Shown here in pieces: positions 45,259 through 54,199 of a stretch of DNA of 64,000 bases. This DNA is from Anderseniella sp963787895. GTDB taxonomy: Bacteria > Pseudomonadota > Alphaproteobacteria > Rhizobiales > Aestuariivirgaceae. The notes beneath the pieces were generated by a model that saw only the letters and a list, made by a program, of their open reading frames with translations, did no database searches and was not told where the DNA came from. Made by a program: the position numbers and the translations under genes. Each line of letters starts with the position of its first letter. Position 1 is the first letter of the stretch. Location: assembly GCA_963787895.1 (NCBI GenBank), contig CAWBEX010000006.1:104870-168869 (forward strand), in the 5' to 3' direction.

Positions 45259-46106
45259 GCACTTCGTTTCCCGAGCGCGTGACCCGCTCACTTGGCGTCA
45301 TCGAATATGCGCGCTGTCTCTCCGGCATCGTCTGGCGTGAGGCGCTGAGGTTTGTGCAGCAGCGTGGCCGCTTTATCGCAGCGCTTGTGCGGCCGCTGGT
45401 CTGGCTGTTCATTTTCGCTGCCGGCTTCCGCTCGGTTCTCGGCGTCTCGATCATACCACCCTACACCACCTACGTCCTTTACGAGGTCTACATCACCCCT
45501 GGTCTGATTGGCATGATCCAGCTTTTCAACGGCATGCAGTCGTCATTGACCATGGTCTATGATCGCGAAGTCGGCACCATGCGCTCGCTGCTGGTAAGCC
45601 CGTTTCCGCGCTGGTTTCTGTTGACGTCGAAACTGGTTGGCGGGGTCGCGGTTTCCATTCTTCAGGTTTACGTTTTCCTGCTCATCGCCTGGTTCTGGGA
45701 AGTTGAACCCCCCATAGCAGGCTATCTTGCGGTACTGCCTGCCCTGATCATTTCCGGGCTGATGCTGGGCAGCCTTGGGCTGATGCTGTCTTCCGTCATC
45801 AAGCAGCTGGAGAATTTTGCCGGTGTCATGAACTTCGTCATCTTCCCGATGTTCTTCCTGTCATCTGCGCTGTACCCGCTGTGGCGCATGAAGGAATCCA
45901 GCCCGCTGCTCTACCTGATCTGCCAACTGAACCCGTTCACCTACGCCGTGGAACTGATCCGGTTCGCTCTCTATCTGGAGGTCGACTGGTTCTCGCTGGC
46001 AGTGGCAGTGGGATGTACCATTGTATTCCTGTCCCTGGCCGTATTCGCCTATAATCCGTCAAAGGGTCTGATCGCGCGTCGCGGCGGTCCCGGAGGAAGC
46101 CGTTAA
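45255..46106 (+). CDS. ABC-2-type permease of the PQQ-dehydrogenase system (LutF/PedC-like)
   Basis: A 283-residue ABC-2 permease with about six helices; RFIAALVRPLVWLFIFAAGF, GTMRSLLVSPFPRWFLLTSK and YPLWRMKESSPLLYLICQLN are typical DrrB/NodJ-like stretches. It pairs with the ATPase gene by a 4-nt overlap and its stop shares a base with the next start. Direction of transport is not certain: the fold suggests export, yet related systems were proposed for lanthanide uptake or handling. Confidence 0.87.
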   Translation: MSTSFPERVTRSLGVIEYARCLSGIVWREALRFVQQRGRFIAALVRPLVWLFIFAAGFRSVLGVSIIPPYTTYVLYEVYITPGLIGMIQLFNGMQSSLTMVYDREVGTMRSLLVSPFPRWFLLTSKLVGGVAVSILQVYVFLLIAWFWEVEPPIAGYLAVLPALIISGLMLGSLGLMLSSVIKQLENFAGVMNFVIFPMFFLSSALYPLWRMKESSPLLYLICQLNPFTYAVELIRFALYLEVDWFSLAVAVGCTIVFLSLAVFAYNPSKGLIARRGGPGGSR

Positions 46107-46735
46107 TGAACAAGCTGCTGTTGACACTGACCCTGATCGCTGCATTGCCGCTGACAATTGGCAATTCACAAGCCTATGAACCAAAGAAGGACTGGCCTTG
46201 CGTTCAGGTCAAGGTACCCGAGTTGAGCCCGGGCATGATGTGGGCTGGCCCAGCCGTTGACGGCGCGAATACAGACTGGCGCAAAAGCCCGAAGGCAGCT
46301 CAACTTGGCAAGAAGCTGACCATCAGGCGCTACACTGACGAGGAAGTGGCAGCGTTTATTAAGCAGTTTGCCGACGGACTGGACGACGCATCCAGGACAA
46401 CCGAATTGACCCGCCTGTTTGCAGCATCATTCCACTATGTCAGCGTGGAACGCCATGAGGTGATGTCAGGCATTGAGCGTTTTACAAAACGTCAGAGGCA
46501 ATTGGCAGATGATGTGCGAAAGGTTCGTCAGGAGCAGGAAGCAGCGTTGGCTGTTGAAAATCCGACGGATGAACAGATGACGGCCCTGCGCGAAATCGAA
46601 ACCCGGCTATCCTGGCAAACCCGCATATTTGACGATCGCGAGAAATCAACCAAGTATGTCTGCGAAGTGCCAACCCTGCTTGAGCAACGCCTGTTTCTTA
46701 TAAGCCGTGAAATAGCAAACCACCTGCCGTCCTGA
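46106..46735 (+). CDS. Uncharacterised exported protein of the Lut/Ped-type operon
   Basis: A 209-residue protein with a signal peptide (MNKLLLTLTLIAALPLTIGNSQA) and two cysteines (DWPCVQV, KYVCEVP) that could pair. The middle (about residues 120-175) is rich in charged residues and likely a coiled coil or helical hairpin. It starts at the last base of the permease gene (TAATG) and is therefore co-translated. It may be a periplasmic accessory of the transporter; function unknown. Confidence 0.72.
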   Translation: MNKLLLTLTLIAALPLTIGNSQAYEPKKDWPCVQVKVPELSPGMMWAGPAVDGANTDWRKSPKAAQLGKKLTIRRYTDEEVAAFIKQFADGLDDASRTTELTRLFAASFHYVSVERHEVMSGIERFTKRQRQLADDVRKVRQEQEAALAVENPTDEQMTALREIETRLSWQTRIFDDREKSTKYVCEVPTLLEQRLFLISREIANHLPS

Positions 46736-46762
46736 TTTAACACGCGTGGCAATAGCGGTCAG

Positions 46763-47359
46763 TCAGCTGCCATCCTTCGGCTTTGGAAACAGCGGCTTCA
46801 CGGTTTCCTGCGGATAGTCCTGGAATGCCCAGCCATCAGTTCCTTCCGGATACCATGTGACATTGCTGTAGCCATACTCCATCGCCCGCTTGGCAGCGTT
46901 CCATGACATCCAGCAATCCTGAAGGCAGAAGAACAGCACAGCCTTAGCCTTGTCGTTGCCGGTCAGTTTTTCCAGATTTTCCTTGAAGAACGCCTGCATG
47001 TCAGGATGCAGCTTGCCGAAACCGACATTGGGCAGCCACGTCGCACCCTTAATGGTGTCACGCGGCTTGTCGCGCCAGATGACACTGCTCGGCAGCGTTT
47101 CAGGCTTTGGCGCTTGCGGCAGAACATCAATAAAAACCGTATTGCCGGCCTGCCAGAGTTTGTATGCGGCCTCGGTATCAACCACTGCCGACCCGTTCAG
47201 CGTTGCCGGAACCGGTGAGCGAAAGTGGTCCATCCGGTAGTCGGCCGGTTCTGCCACATCACCATCACCAGCCAGCGCCGCAGCAGGCATACATAGCAGC
47301 GCAACCAGAAGTCCCCCGCATGAGCGCCTTGCACGCACGCTGCATACGCCTTCCGGCAT
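46763..47359 (-). CDS. PQQ-dependent catabolism-associated CxxxCW rhodanese-like protein
   Basis: A 198-residue exported protein: signal peptide to about PAAALA, then a rhodanese-like domain with active-site loop FFCLQDCWMSWNAAKRAMEYGYS quoted in part as FFCLQDCWMSW (C-x3-C-W). This family occurs with PQQ dehydrogenases. A pair of close cysteines in the periplasm suggests thiol or sulfur chemistry, possibly with the SoxYZ-like carriers encoded nearby. It is the last gene of the xoxF-xoxG-xoxJ transcript (21-nt gap). Confidence 0.84.
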   Translation of the reverse strand: MPEGVCSVRARRSCGGLLVALLCMPAAALAGDGDVAEPADYRMDHFRSPVPATLNGSAVVDTEAAYKLWQAGNTVFIDVLPQAPKPETLPSSVIWRDKPRDTIKGATWLPNVGFGKLHPDMQAFFKENLEKLTGNDKAKAVLFFCLQDCWMSWNAAKRAMEYGYSNVTWYPEGTDGWAFQDYPQETVKPLFPKPKDGS

Positions 47360-47380
47360 TCGGGCAATTGGCTTGCTGGT

Positions 47381-48238
47381 TCATTTTGTGATCAGTTGGT
47401 CTTTCTCGTCCACGATCGGAACCCCGGCTTCCAGCAGAATCTGGTTCAACTCCTGCTGATGCGCCTTGATGAAATTGTTGAGCTGGTGCTTCCACTCCGG
47501 CTCGTTTGGGCGCACACCCATGGTAATCCGGTAGGACATGTGCGGCCCCTTGGTTTCCTTGTTCAGCGGCACCACGATCAGGTCAGGTGCCTGCTGCTTG
47601 ATCAGCGGACCACCAATCGGCCCCCACAGAATCCCGGCATCGATCTTGCCGCTGTTCACCTGTTCAATCATCTGTTCGGCTGGCGATTCATAGCGCCGGT
47701 CAACAGTCAGATTGAACGGCACGGCATCACCGATCAGGCCGTTGAGTGCAAGTATGGTGGCCGGCGGTGTACCAGCGGTTACACCTATGTGCTTGCCTTT
47801 CAGCCTGGGGTCGTCCAGCGAAGTCACGCCGTCCAGATCTCCCCCCCCCTTGTGGAACAGCACATAGATTGAACGGTAATAATGATTGGTGTTCTGAACC
47901 AGCTCATCACCTTGGGCAAAACCCATTATCAGGTCGCACTTTTTCGCATTGAGTGTCTGCCTGACAAACCCGGTTACCTGGGGAAACCATTCATAGATCA
48001 CAGGCACATCCAGCGTTTTGCCCAACAGGGTTGCGATCTTGTTCTCGAAGCCCTGGCGCTTCTCGTTCGACATCGGAAGGTTGGCCGGATCAGAACATAC
48101 GCGCAACGAAGACCTGTCCACCAGGTCAGTCGTTTGCGCGGCCGCGCCCAGGCCACACAGCAGATATCCGGCAATTGCCGCAATCCGTACGCCCGCTCTC
48201 GCAATGCCGGGTTGCCGGCTCTGTCTATCGGCAAGCAC
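47381..48238 (-). CDS. xoxJ: XoxJ/MoxJ-like periplasmic binding protein, quinoprotein dehydrogenase-associated
   Basis: A protein of about 285 residues with a signal peptide and an amino-acid-binding-protein fold (SLRVCSDPANLPMSN.., GKHIGVTAGTPPATIL). XoxJ is required for or activates XoxF in other methylotrophs, perhaps by binding the apo-enzyme. I choose the GTG at 48238, preceded by AAGGAAG, which overlaps the cytochrome gene by 14 nt; the longer start at 48292 would overlap it by 68 nt. Placement directly behind xoxG matches the usual xoxFGJ order. Confidence 0.87.
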   Translation of the reverse strand: MLADRQSRQPGIARAGVRIAAIAGYLLCGLGAAAQTTDLVDRSSLRVCSDPANLPMSNEKRQGFENKIATLLGKTLDVPVIYEWFPQVTGFVRQTLNAKKCDLIMGFAQGDELVQNTNHYYRSIYVLFHKGGGDLDGVTSLDDPRLKGKHIGVTAGTPPATILALNGLIGDAVPFNLTVDRRYESPAEQMIEQVNSGKIDAGILWGPIGGPLIKQQAPDLIVVPLNKETKGPHMSYRITMGVRPNEPEWKHQLNNFIKAHQQELNQILLEAGVPIVDEKDQLITK

Positions 48239-48725
48239 TCTCGGCTTCCTTCGCGCTTTCAGGTTTGTCCGCACGTTTGGCGGGCCGGCCACGCGCCAAT
48301 GCGCCGTCAGAACGGGCCTTGAGGTATGCGTAAATATCCTCGACGTAACACGCGATGTTCATGTTGGTGCCGAATTCCGGCATGACACTTTCCGAACCAT
48401 CGGCCTTGTGAACCTTGCGGCCGCTCATCACGGTCTCGGCAAATCCGTAGTAGTCCAGCTTCTTCACCGAATCCGCCAGCGCCGGTGCATAGGTGCTGCC
48501 CAGTCCGTCTGGACCGTGGCACACGTGACACTCGCTGTGATAGCGGCGAAAACCATTGTAGGTAAACCAGTCTACAGTGCCGTCTTCCTGCACATTGTAT
48601 GTGATTGTATCGTCCTCATTGAGCCATTTGCCGTCTTCCTCCCGCTTGTCGGCTACGGCAATCGTCGAGTAAAGGGCCAGAAATACGGCGGTCAGCAAAG
48701 TGACCATCAGCTGCACGGGTCGCAT
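48225..48725 (-). CDS. xoxG: XoxG-like c-type cytochrome, methanol oxidation
   Basis: A 166-residue exported cytochrome c with one haem site CHVCH (ECHVCHGPDGLG), a probable axial Met in SVMPEFG and extra cysteines (ACYVEDIY and the C-terminal SACR), typical of the methanol-metabolism cytochrome with four cysteines. It takes electrons from XoxF. The ATG at 48725 follows GAGG by 9 nt and starts a good signal peptide (MRPVQLMVTLLTAVFLALYS). It lies 122 bp after xoxF. Confidence 0.88.
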   Translation of the reverse strand: MRPVQLMVTLLTAVFLALYSTIAVADKREEDGKWLNEDDTITYNVQEDGTVDWFTYNGFRRYHSECHVCHGPDGLGSTYAPALADSVKKLDYYGFAETVMSGRKVHKADGSESVMPEFGTNMNIACYVEDIYAYLKARSDGALARGRPAKRADKPESAKEAESACR

Positions 48726-48847
48726 GGATAACATCCTCAATCTTGAAACACTTGAACAGGACACGCCGCCTGCTCTGACAAGTCAACCCGGCGGCGGACA
48801 CATCCACTCGCCGGGCTGCAATTGTTGTTAGGCTTGAACGAGCTGCC

Positions 48848-50638
48848 TTAGTTTGGCAGTTCGAACACTGTCAGCTGACCACCCAGACGGGTGTAGTTCT
48901 TGAGGGCAGCATAACCGCCCACAGCACCCAGACCTGCCTGAGGATCGGTGAGGCCAGCAGCCAGACCAATGCCTGCCCAGCCACCGATGCCGGACAGCAC
49001 GCCAATGTACTGCTTGCCACCGTGTTCGTAGGTCATCACGTTGCCGATGATGCCGGACGGCGTCTTGAACTTGTACAGTTCATCACCGGTATTGGCGTCG
49101 ACAGCCTTCAGATAGCCTTCCAGCGTACCGTAGAACACAACATCGCCAGCAGTGGCCAGTGCGCCTGACCATACCGAGAACGGCTCGGGCTTCGACCACT
49201 TGATCTTGCCTTCACCCGCATCCCAGGCAATGAAGTTGCCCATGCCACCATGGCTGTCAGGTGCAGGATACATCGACAAGGTTGCGCCAACATATGGCTG
49301 ACCTGCGGTGTAGCTTACACGGAACGGTTCATAGTCCATGCACACATGGTTTGTCGGCACATAGAACATCTGTGTCTTCGGTGAGAAGGCAGCCGGTTGC
49401 TGGTCCTTGGAACCAAGTGCAGCCGGGCAAATGCCCTTCGAGTTGACATCTTCGCCGTTCTGCTCGGTCGAATATTCGGCAACGACCTGTGGACGACCGG
49501 TCTTCATGTCGACATGTGTTGCCCAGTTGACTTTCGGGTCAAACTTTTCAGCAACAAGCAATTCACCGGAAATACGGTCCATGGTGTAGCCAAAACCGTT
49601 ACGGTCAAAGTGCACCAGCGCCTTGCGGTCTTCACCCTTCACCTTGATGTCGGCGAGGATCATTTCGTTGATGCCATCAAAATCCCACTCGTCGTGAGGG
49701 GTCATCTGATACACCCACTTGGCCACGCCAGTGTCAGCATCACGGGCGAAAATGGTCATTGACCAGCGGTTGTCGCCAGGGCGCTGCTTGGGGTTCCAGG
49801 TCGATGGGTTGCCCGATCCGTAATAAATCAGGTTGGCCTCTGCATCGTAGGAATACCAGCCCCACGTTGTACCGCCACCGATCTTCCACTGGTCACCTTC
49901 CCAGGTGTTGGTGCCGGAGTCCGCACCAACCGGCTGACCCAGGTGGGTGGTCTTTTCCGGATCAATCAGTGTATCGCTGTCCGGACCCATCGAGTAGCCG
50001 CGCCATGCCAGCGAACCGTCCTTCATGTTGTAGGCGGTCACGTGCCCGCGCACGCCAAACTCACCACCGGAAATACCGACGATGACCTTGTCTTTAACCG
50101 GCATCACAGTTGCGGTGTTGGTTTCGCCCTTGGCAGGATCACCGTTGACCACCGACCACTTCACTTCGCCGGTCTTTGCGTCAAGTGCCACCAGTGTGGT
50201 GTCTGCCTGATGCAGGAAGATCATGCCGTCTGCGGTAGCAAGACCACGATGCACGGTGTCACAGCACATTACCGGAATGACGTTTGGATCCTGCTTTGGT
50301 TCGTAGGTCCAGACTATCTCTCCGCCCTTGTCGAGATCGAGTGCGTACACGTTGTTCGGGAATGGTGTGTGAACGTACATCATGTTGCCGATGACAAGCG
50401 GCGAGCCTTCGTGGCCGCGAAGCACACCGGTCGAGAAGGTCCAGGCTACCTTGAGGTCCTTCACATTGTCCTTGTTGATCTGGCTCAGCTCAGAATAACG
50501 GTGGTTAGAGTAGTCACCGGTCTGAATTGCCCAGTTCTTGGAATCCTTGATGCTTTCCATCAAGCCATCATTGGCTTGAGCAGCTCCTGCGGCAGCAAGT
50601 GCAGACAGGGCCACAGCTCCAACTAAAAACTTTCGCAT
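48848..50638 (-). CDS. xoxF: Lanthanide-dependent methanol dehydrogenase XoxF
   Basis: A 596-residue PQQ quinoprotein (signal peptide to about AAQA) that oxidises methanol in the periplasm. Diagnostic residues: adjacent disulfide C125-C126 (VMCCDT), metal ligands E193 and N277 (GSGNPS), catalytic D319 and the extra aspartate D321 in PHDEWDFDG. D321 marks the lanthanide (XoxF) type; calcium-dependent MxaF has Ala there. The ATG at 50638 follows GGAGG and begins the signal peptide, so the upstream in-frame start is not used. It heads xoxF-xoxG-xoxJ-CxxxCW. Confidence 0.96.
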   Translation of the reverse strand: MRKFLVGAVALSALAAAGAAQANDGLMESIKDSKNWAIQTGDYSNHRYSELSQINKDNVKDLKVAWTFSTGVLRGHEGSPLVIGNMMYVHTPFPNNVYALDLDKGGEIVWTYEPKQDPNVIPVMCCDTVHRGLATADGMIFLHQADTTLVALDAKTGEVKWSVVNGDPAKGETNTATVMPVKDKVIVGISGGEFGVRGHVTAYNMKDGSLAWRGYSMGPDSDTLIDPEKTTHLGQPVGADSGTNTWEGDQWKIGGGTTWGWYSYDAEANLIYYGSGNPSTWNPKQRPGDNRWSMTIFARDADTGVAKWVYQMTPHDEWDFDGINEMILADIKVKGEDRKALVHFDRNGFGYTMDRISGELLVAEKFDPKVNWATHVDMKTGRPQVVAEYSTEQNGEDVNSKGICPAALGSKDQQPAAFSPKTQMFYVPTNHVCMDYEPFRVSYTAGQPYVGATLSMYPAPDSHGGMGNFIAWDAGEGKIKWSKPEPFSVWSGALATAGDVVFYGTLEGYLKAVDANTGDELYKFKTPSGIIGNVMTYEHGGKQYIGVLSGIGGWAGIGLAAGLTDPQAGLGAVGGYAALKNYTRLGGQLTVFELPN

Positions 50639-51063
50639 GTTTAACAATCCTCCATTTATCGACCCTATCCAGCTCATGCCTTCAAGTATCTTATTGTATT
50701 AACGGGACCCCGATATTTGCCAATCTGTCCGCATCGCGGGACAACCTCGCTTTTCATCCCATCCTTTACCGAGGCCGGCAACCGAACCCGAACCGGGCGG
50801 CAGCATAAACCTCGGATTCAAATTGAAACGCGAATCTGAAGAAAGCGCAACAGGAATTTGAAGTCAACAATCCCGGATTGTAGGATAATCTGGCCAAGTT
50901 CACAAAATCCGGATACAATTCGACAGCCATCCGCCTCTTTCGCAACTGCGAAAAAGATCGTGTATTCCATTGAATATTTGCCAAATTTCGTGAAGTTGTT
51001 CGCAAATTTTCAAGACTATACTATATATCTCGAAAATAAAATCCGAAAGCTTCAATAAAAACC
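50639..51063. promoter_or_regulatory. Long intergenic region between xoxF and the metallohydrolase gene
   Basis: About 425 bp without a gene, GC-rich near xoxF and AT-rich toward 51060. For xoxF a minus-strand candidate is TTGGCA (complement of 50718-50723) with AATACA (complement of 50695-50700) at 17 bp. For the rightward gene, TTGTTC (50996) and TATACT (51017) are a weak pair. GATTC (50816) and GAATC (50832) form an inverted repeat that could be a regulator site. No small gene or RNA is recognised. Confidence 0.4.
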
Positions 51064-52140
51064 ATGAATAGCGTGCATTCTGAACACACTTATCTATCAG
51101 TCTTGATCAGCAGCTTCTGCTGCCGGCGCAAACGGTTCAGAATGACGCAAGACCGGGATACAGACCAGGCAACCCGAAAAACGGGAAAATCATCTACCCT
51201 TATGGCAATCCGCCTGAGTGCCATAGTGTTGATGGTGACAATGACCCTAGTCTTCACAAGCGGACAAAGTAAGGCAGATCCCAGTACATCTGCCCCGGTT
51301 CGTGAAATTGCTTCAGGTATATTTGTGTTTCAGGGCGCACACGAACTTTTCACGCCCGAGAACCAGGGGGCCATATCCAATGCAGGCTTCATCATAGGCA
51401 ATGAGTTTGTTGCAATTGTGGACACCGGCGGCAGCCGGAAGTTCGGCGAACAGTTATTGGCTGCGGTGCGCAGTCATACAAGTCTGCCCATTCGTTTTGT
51501 CATAAATACACACATGCATCCCGATCATGTGTTCGGTAACGCCGCGTTCAAGGGTTTGGGGCCTGAGTTCATCGGACATCACAAATTGACCCGCGCACTC
51601 GTTTCGCGCCGCGAGCAGTACATGACTGCCAACAAGCCGTTGCTCGGCGCTGCTTTTGATGGCGTGGAGATCATACTTCCGACAGTGCCGGTCATGGATC
51701 GGTACAGTATTGACCTTGGCGGGCGCAAGCTGGTGATCGAAGCGCACCCGACTGCCCACACCGACAACGATCTGACCGTCTACGACGAACGCACCAGCAC
51801 ACTGTTCATGGGCGACCTTCTGTTTTCCGGTCACATCCCCGTTGTTGATGGCTCCATAAAGGGTTGGCTGGCACTTATGCAGGAACTGTCTGCCAGGAAA
51901 CTGAAACTGGTTGTCCCCGGACATGGACCGGCTGGCATGGGCTGGCCAGAGGCGCTGACTGCACAATTGCGTTATCTGAATGCTATTGCAGGAGAAATTC
52001 GCGAGTATATTGAACAAGGGCGCACTCTGGCGGAGGCTGCAAAGGAAGTTGGCAAGACCGAAGAGCAGGCCTGGGCATTGTTCAAAGAGTTCAATGCCCG
52101 CAATGTATCTGCAGCCTTTGCTGAGCTGGAATGGGAGTGA
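51064..52140 (+). CDS. Quinoprotein relay system zinc metallohydrolase, MBL fold
   Basis: An exported metallo-beta-lactamase-fold protein of 310-358 residues. Zinc motif NTHMHPDHVFGN, further ligands in AHPTAHTDND and VVPGHGPAG. A hydrophobic signal segment (MAIRLSAIVLMVTMTLVFTS) begins at about 51202; the true start could be 51064, 51142 or 51202, none having a strong ribosome site. This SoxH-related group accompanies PQQ dehydrogenases and SoxYZ-like carriers. It precedes pqqA by 129 bp. Its substrate is not known. Confidence 0.85.
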   Translation: MNSVHSEHTYLSVLISSFCCRRKRFRMTQDRDTDQATRKTGKSSTLMAIRLSAIVLMVTMTLVFTSGQSKADPSTSAPVREIASGIFVFQGAHELFTPENQGAISNAGFIIGNEFVAIVDTGGSRKFGEQLLAAVRSHTSLPIRFVINTHMHPDHVFGNAAFKGLGPEFIGHHKLTRALVSRREQYMTANKPLLGAAFDGVEIILPTVPVMDRYSIDLGGRKLVIEAHPTAHTDNDLTVYDERTSTLFMGDLLFSGHIPVVDGSIKGWLALMQELSARKLKLVVPGHGPAGMGWPEALTAQLRYLNAIAGEIREYIEQGRTLAEAAKEVGKTEEQAWALFKEFNARNVSAAFAELEWE

Positions 52141-52187
52141 AACCAAAAAACTCTATAAAGATCAAATAATTAGAGAAAAATAAGATT

Positions 52188-52215
52188 TTGAGAATGCGTG
52201 CCGATTTGTTAATCT
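52188..52215 (+). promoter_or_regulatory. Candidate sigma70-type promoter of pqqA
   Basis: TTGAGA (52188-52193) and TAATCT (52210-52215) are spaced 16 bp apart, 54 bp upstream of the pqqA start, downstream of an AT-rich stretch. The match is moderate. Confidence 0.35.
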
Positions 52216-52269
52216 GCCTTTCGTTGGGAGTGTAATCTCTCTTCAAAACACACTACGGAGGTCTTCAAA

Positions 52270-52359
52270 ATGAAGAAAGTTTGGTCCAAGCCTGCAATGT
52301 GCCAGGTAGAAGCAGGCTTTGAAATTTCCCGGTATCTGCCGGCCGAAGTCAGCAAGTAA
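52270..52359 (+). CDS. pqqA: PQQ precursor peptide PqqA
   Basis: A 29-residue peptide, too short for standard gene calling: MKKVWSKPAMCQVEAG then FEISRYLPAEVSK. It has the obligatory E-x3-Y pair (E18 and Y22), whose side chains become the PQQ skeleton after crosslinking by PqqE. GGAGG lies 11-15 nt before the ATG, the right distance. The following stem-loop separates it from pqqB and suggests pqqA is expressed more strongly than the rest. Confidence 0.93.
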   Translation: MKKVWSKPAMCQVEAGFEISRYLPAEVSK

Positions 52360-52423
52360 CTCCAGCGAAGCCACCCTTCTCCTGATATCTCAGGCTGGTG
52401 GGTGGTTTCTGCTGACAACACTG

Positions 52424-52463
52424 AACGCGCGCATCCGCAGCGAGCGGGTCGCGCGTTTGTTTT
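52424..52463 (+). terminator. Strong stem-loop between pqqA and pqqB (terminator/attenuator)
   Basis: AACGCGCG (52424-52431) pairs perfectly with CGCGCGTT (52450-52457); inside, ATCCGC pairs with GCGGGT around the loop AGCGA, with one bulged C. It is followed by TGTTTTAG. This is a good intrinsic terminator, but pqqB starts only 37 bp later without another clear promoter, so partial readthrough (attenuation) is likely. Confidence 0.75.
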
Positions 52464-52499
52464 AGGGTCGTCGGTTTCTCCAATGCCGATTGAGTAACA

Positions 52500-53439
52500 G
52501 TGAAAGTCAGAATTGTCGGATCAGCAGCGGGTGGTGGTTTTCCGCAATGGAACTGCAATTATCGCCTGAGCCGTCTGGCTCGAAGGGGTGATGGCGGACT
52601 CGAACCACGTACCCAATCTTCGATTGCTGCTTCAGCAGACGGCATTGACTGGGCCTTGTTCAACGCTTCTCCCGACATTCGCGAACAGATTGCCCGCAAC
52701 GACGTGTTGCAGCCACGCGCCGACGGGCCATTGCGCAACTCGCCCATCAAGGCGGTGGTGTTGACCAATGCAGATGTGGATCACATAGCAGGTCTGCTGA
52801 CACTGCGCGAAAAGCAACCCTTCAACCTGTATGCGTCGCGTCGTATTCTGGACGTGCTGGCAGCCAACCCGGTTTTCAACGTTCTGGACACTGAGTTGGT
52901 CAACCGCATCGAGCTGCCAATGGGTGGCACAACAACACTGCAAGGCCCGGATGGCTCTCTGGGCATCGAAATCGAGACCTACATCGTACCCGGCAAAATT
53001 GCGCTGTTTCTGGAAGATGGGTCCGACCCGGTCAATTATGGATCGGAGGACGGCGATACAATAGGCGTGCGCATCTGTACGCCCGGCGCGCCTGCCTGCT
53101 CGACACGCCCATTATATTCCCGGCTGTGCCCGCGTCACCGATGAGCTGACAAAGCGTGTTGCGGGTTGCGGTTGTCTGATGTTCGACGGAACCGTGTTCA
53201 CTGACACCGAAATGCCTGACGCCGGCATTGGCACCAAAACAGGTCAACGCATGGGGCACATCGCGCTGTCAGGTAGCGAAGGCTCCATCGCGGCGTTTGC
53301 CGGTACGCCACTGGGGCGGCGCATATTCGTGCACATCAACAATACCAACCCTGTGCTTGACCCTACATCCAGCGAGCGCAAGATTACTGAAGCGGCGGGA
53401 TGGGAGATCGGCTGCGACGGTCAGGAGATTGAGCTATGA
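52500..53439 (+). pseudogene. pqqB: PQQ biosynthesis protein PqqB, interrupted by one frameshift
   Basis: PqqB is an MBL-fold protein that hydroxylates a tyrosine-like intermediate of PQQ. Two frames together give a full-length protein of about 312 residues. The first, from the GTG at 52500, runs SAAGGGFPQWNCNYRL, with NADVDHIAGLLTLRE, to GVRICTPG; the second continues PGCARVTDELTKRV and FDGTVFTDTEMPDAGIGTKT to the stop at 53439. The shift lies between about 53090 and 53125, around the repeat CCTGCCTGC. All sequence outside that point looks functional. A sequencing error or a very recent mutation are both possible. Confidence 0.88.
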
Positions 53440-54197
53440 GCGTTCAGTACCGCGACATTCCGAAACAGGGTCTGGGGCGCGAGGAGTTCGAGCAAGAGCT
53501 GCACAAGATCGGCGAAGAACGCTACCACGACAAACACCCGTTCCATCACATGCTGCATGGCGGCAAATGCACCAAAGGCCAGGTGCAGGCCTGGGTGCTC
53601 AACCGGTATTGCTACCAATCCGCGATTCCTCGCAAGGACGCCAACATTCTGGCCAAGACCACTGACCGCGAGCTACGCCGGGAATGGCGCCACCGTATCG
53701 AGGATCACGACGGAAGCGCAACCGTACCCGGCGGCATCGAACGCTGGATGGTACTGGCTGAAGGCGTTGGGCTGGACCGCGATTATGTGATGTCGAGCGA
53801 AGGTGCCCTGCCCGCCACAAAGTTTGCCTGCGAAGCCTATGTCAACTTCACCCGCAACATGCCGCTGCTTGATGCCATCGCCTCATCACTGACAGAGCTG
53901 TTCGCCCCAGCCATTCACAAGTCACGCATCGCCGGCCTGCTCGAACACTATGACTTCGCCAACCAGCAGACCCTGTCATACTTCCAGAAGCGGCTGGACG
54001 AAGCCCCGCGCGATGTCAAATTCGGTCTCGAGTACGTGCTGACCCAGGCCGACAATGGCGACAAGCAGCGCCGCGTGATGGATGCCGTGTTCTTCAAGAC
54101 GAGCATGCTGTGGGCGCAGCTTGATGCACTGTATTTTGCCTATGTAGAGCCGGGCTTCATTCCACCCGGCGCTTTCATACCAGACGACCGGAAATAG
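53436..54197 (+). CDS. pqqC: Pyrroloquinoline-quinone synthase PqqC
   Basis: A 253-residue cofactor-free oxidase that performs the final ring closure and eight-electron oxidation giving PQQ. Family stretches include YHDKHPFHHMLHGGKCTK (as YHDKHPFHHMLHGG), RYCYQSAIPRKDA and GGIERWMVLAEGVGLD. It overlaps the pqqB stop by 4 nt (ATGA), and pqqD follows after 2 nt, the usual order. Confidence 0.96.
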   Translation: MSVQYRDIPKQGLGREEFEQELHKIGEERYHDKHPFHHMLHGGKCTKGQVQAWVLNRYCYQSAIPRKDANILAKTTDRELRREWRHRIEDHDGSATVPGGIERWMVLAEGVGLDRDYVMSSEGALPATKFACEAYVNFTRNMPLLDAIASSLTELFAPAIHKSRIAGLLEHYDFANQQTLSYFQKRLDEAPRDVKFGLEYVLTQADNGDKQRRVMDAVFFKTSMLWAQLDALYFAYVEPGFIPPGAFIPDDRK

Positions 54198-54199
54198 CC

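Noticed and set aside
48848..50638. Calcium-dependent methanol dehydrogenase MxaF
   Set aside because: The position two residues after the catalytic Asp is Asp (DFDG), not Ala, and no mxaI gene is present.
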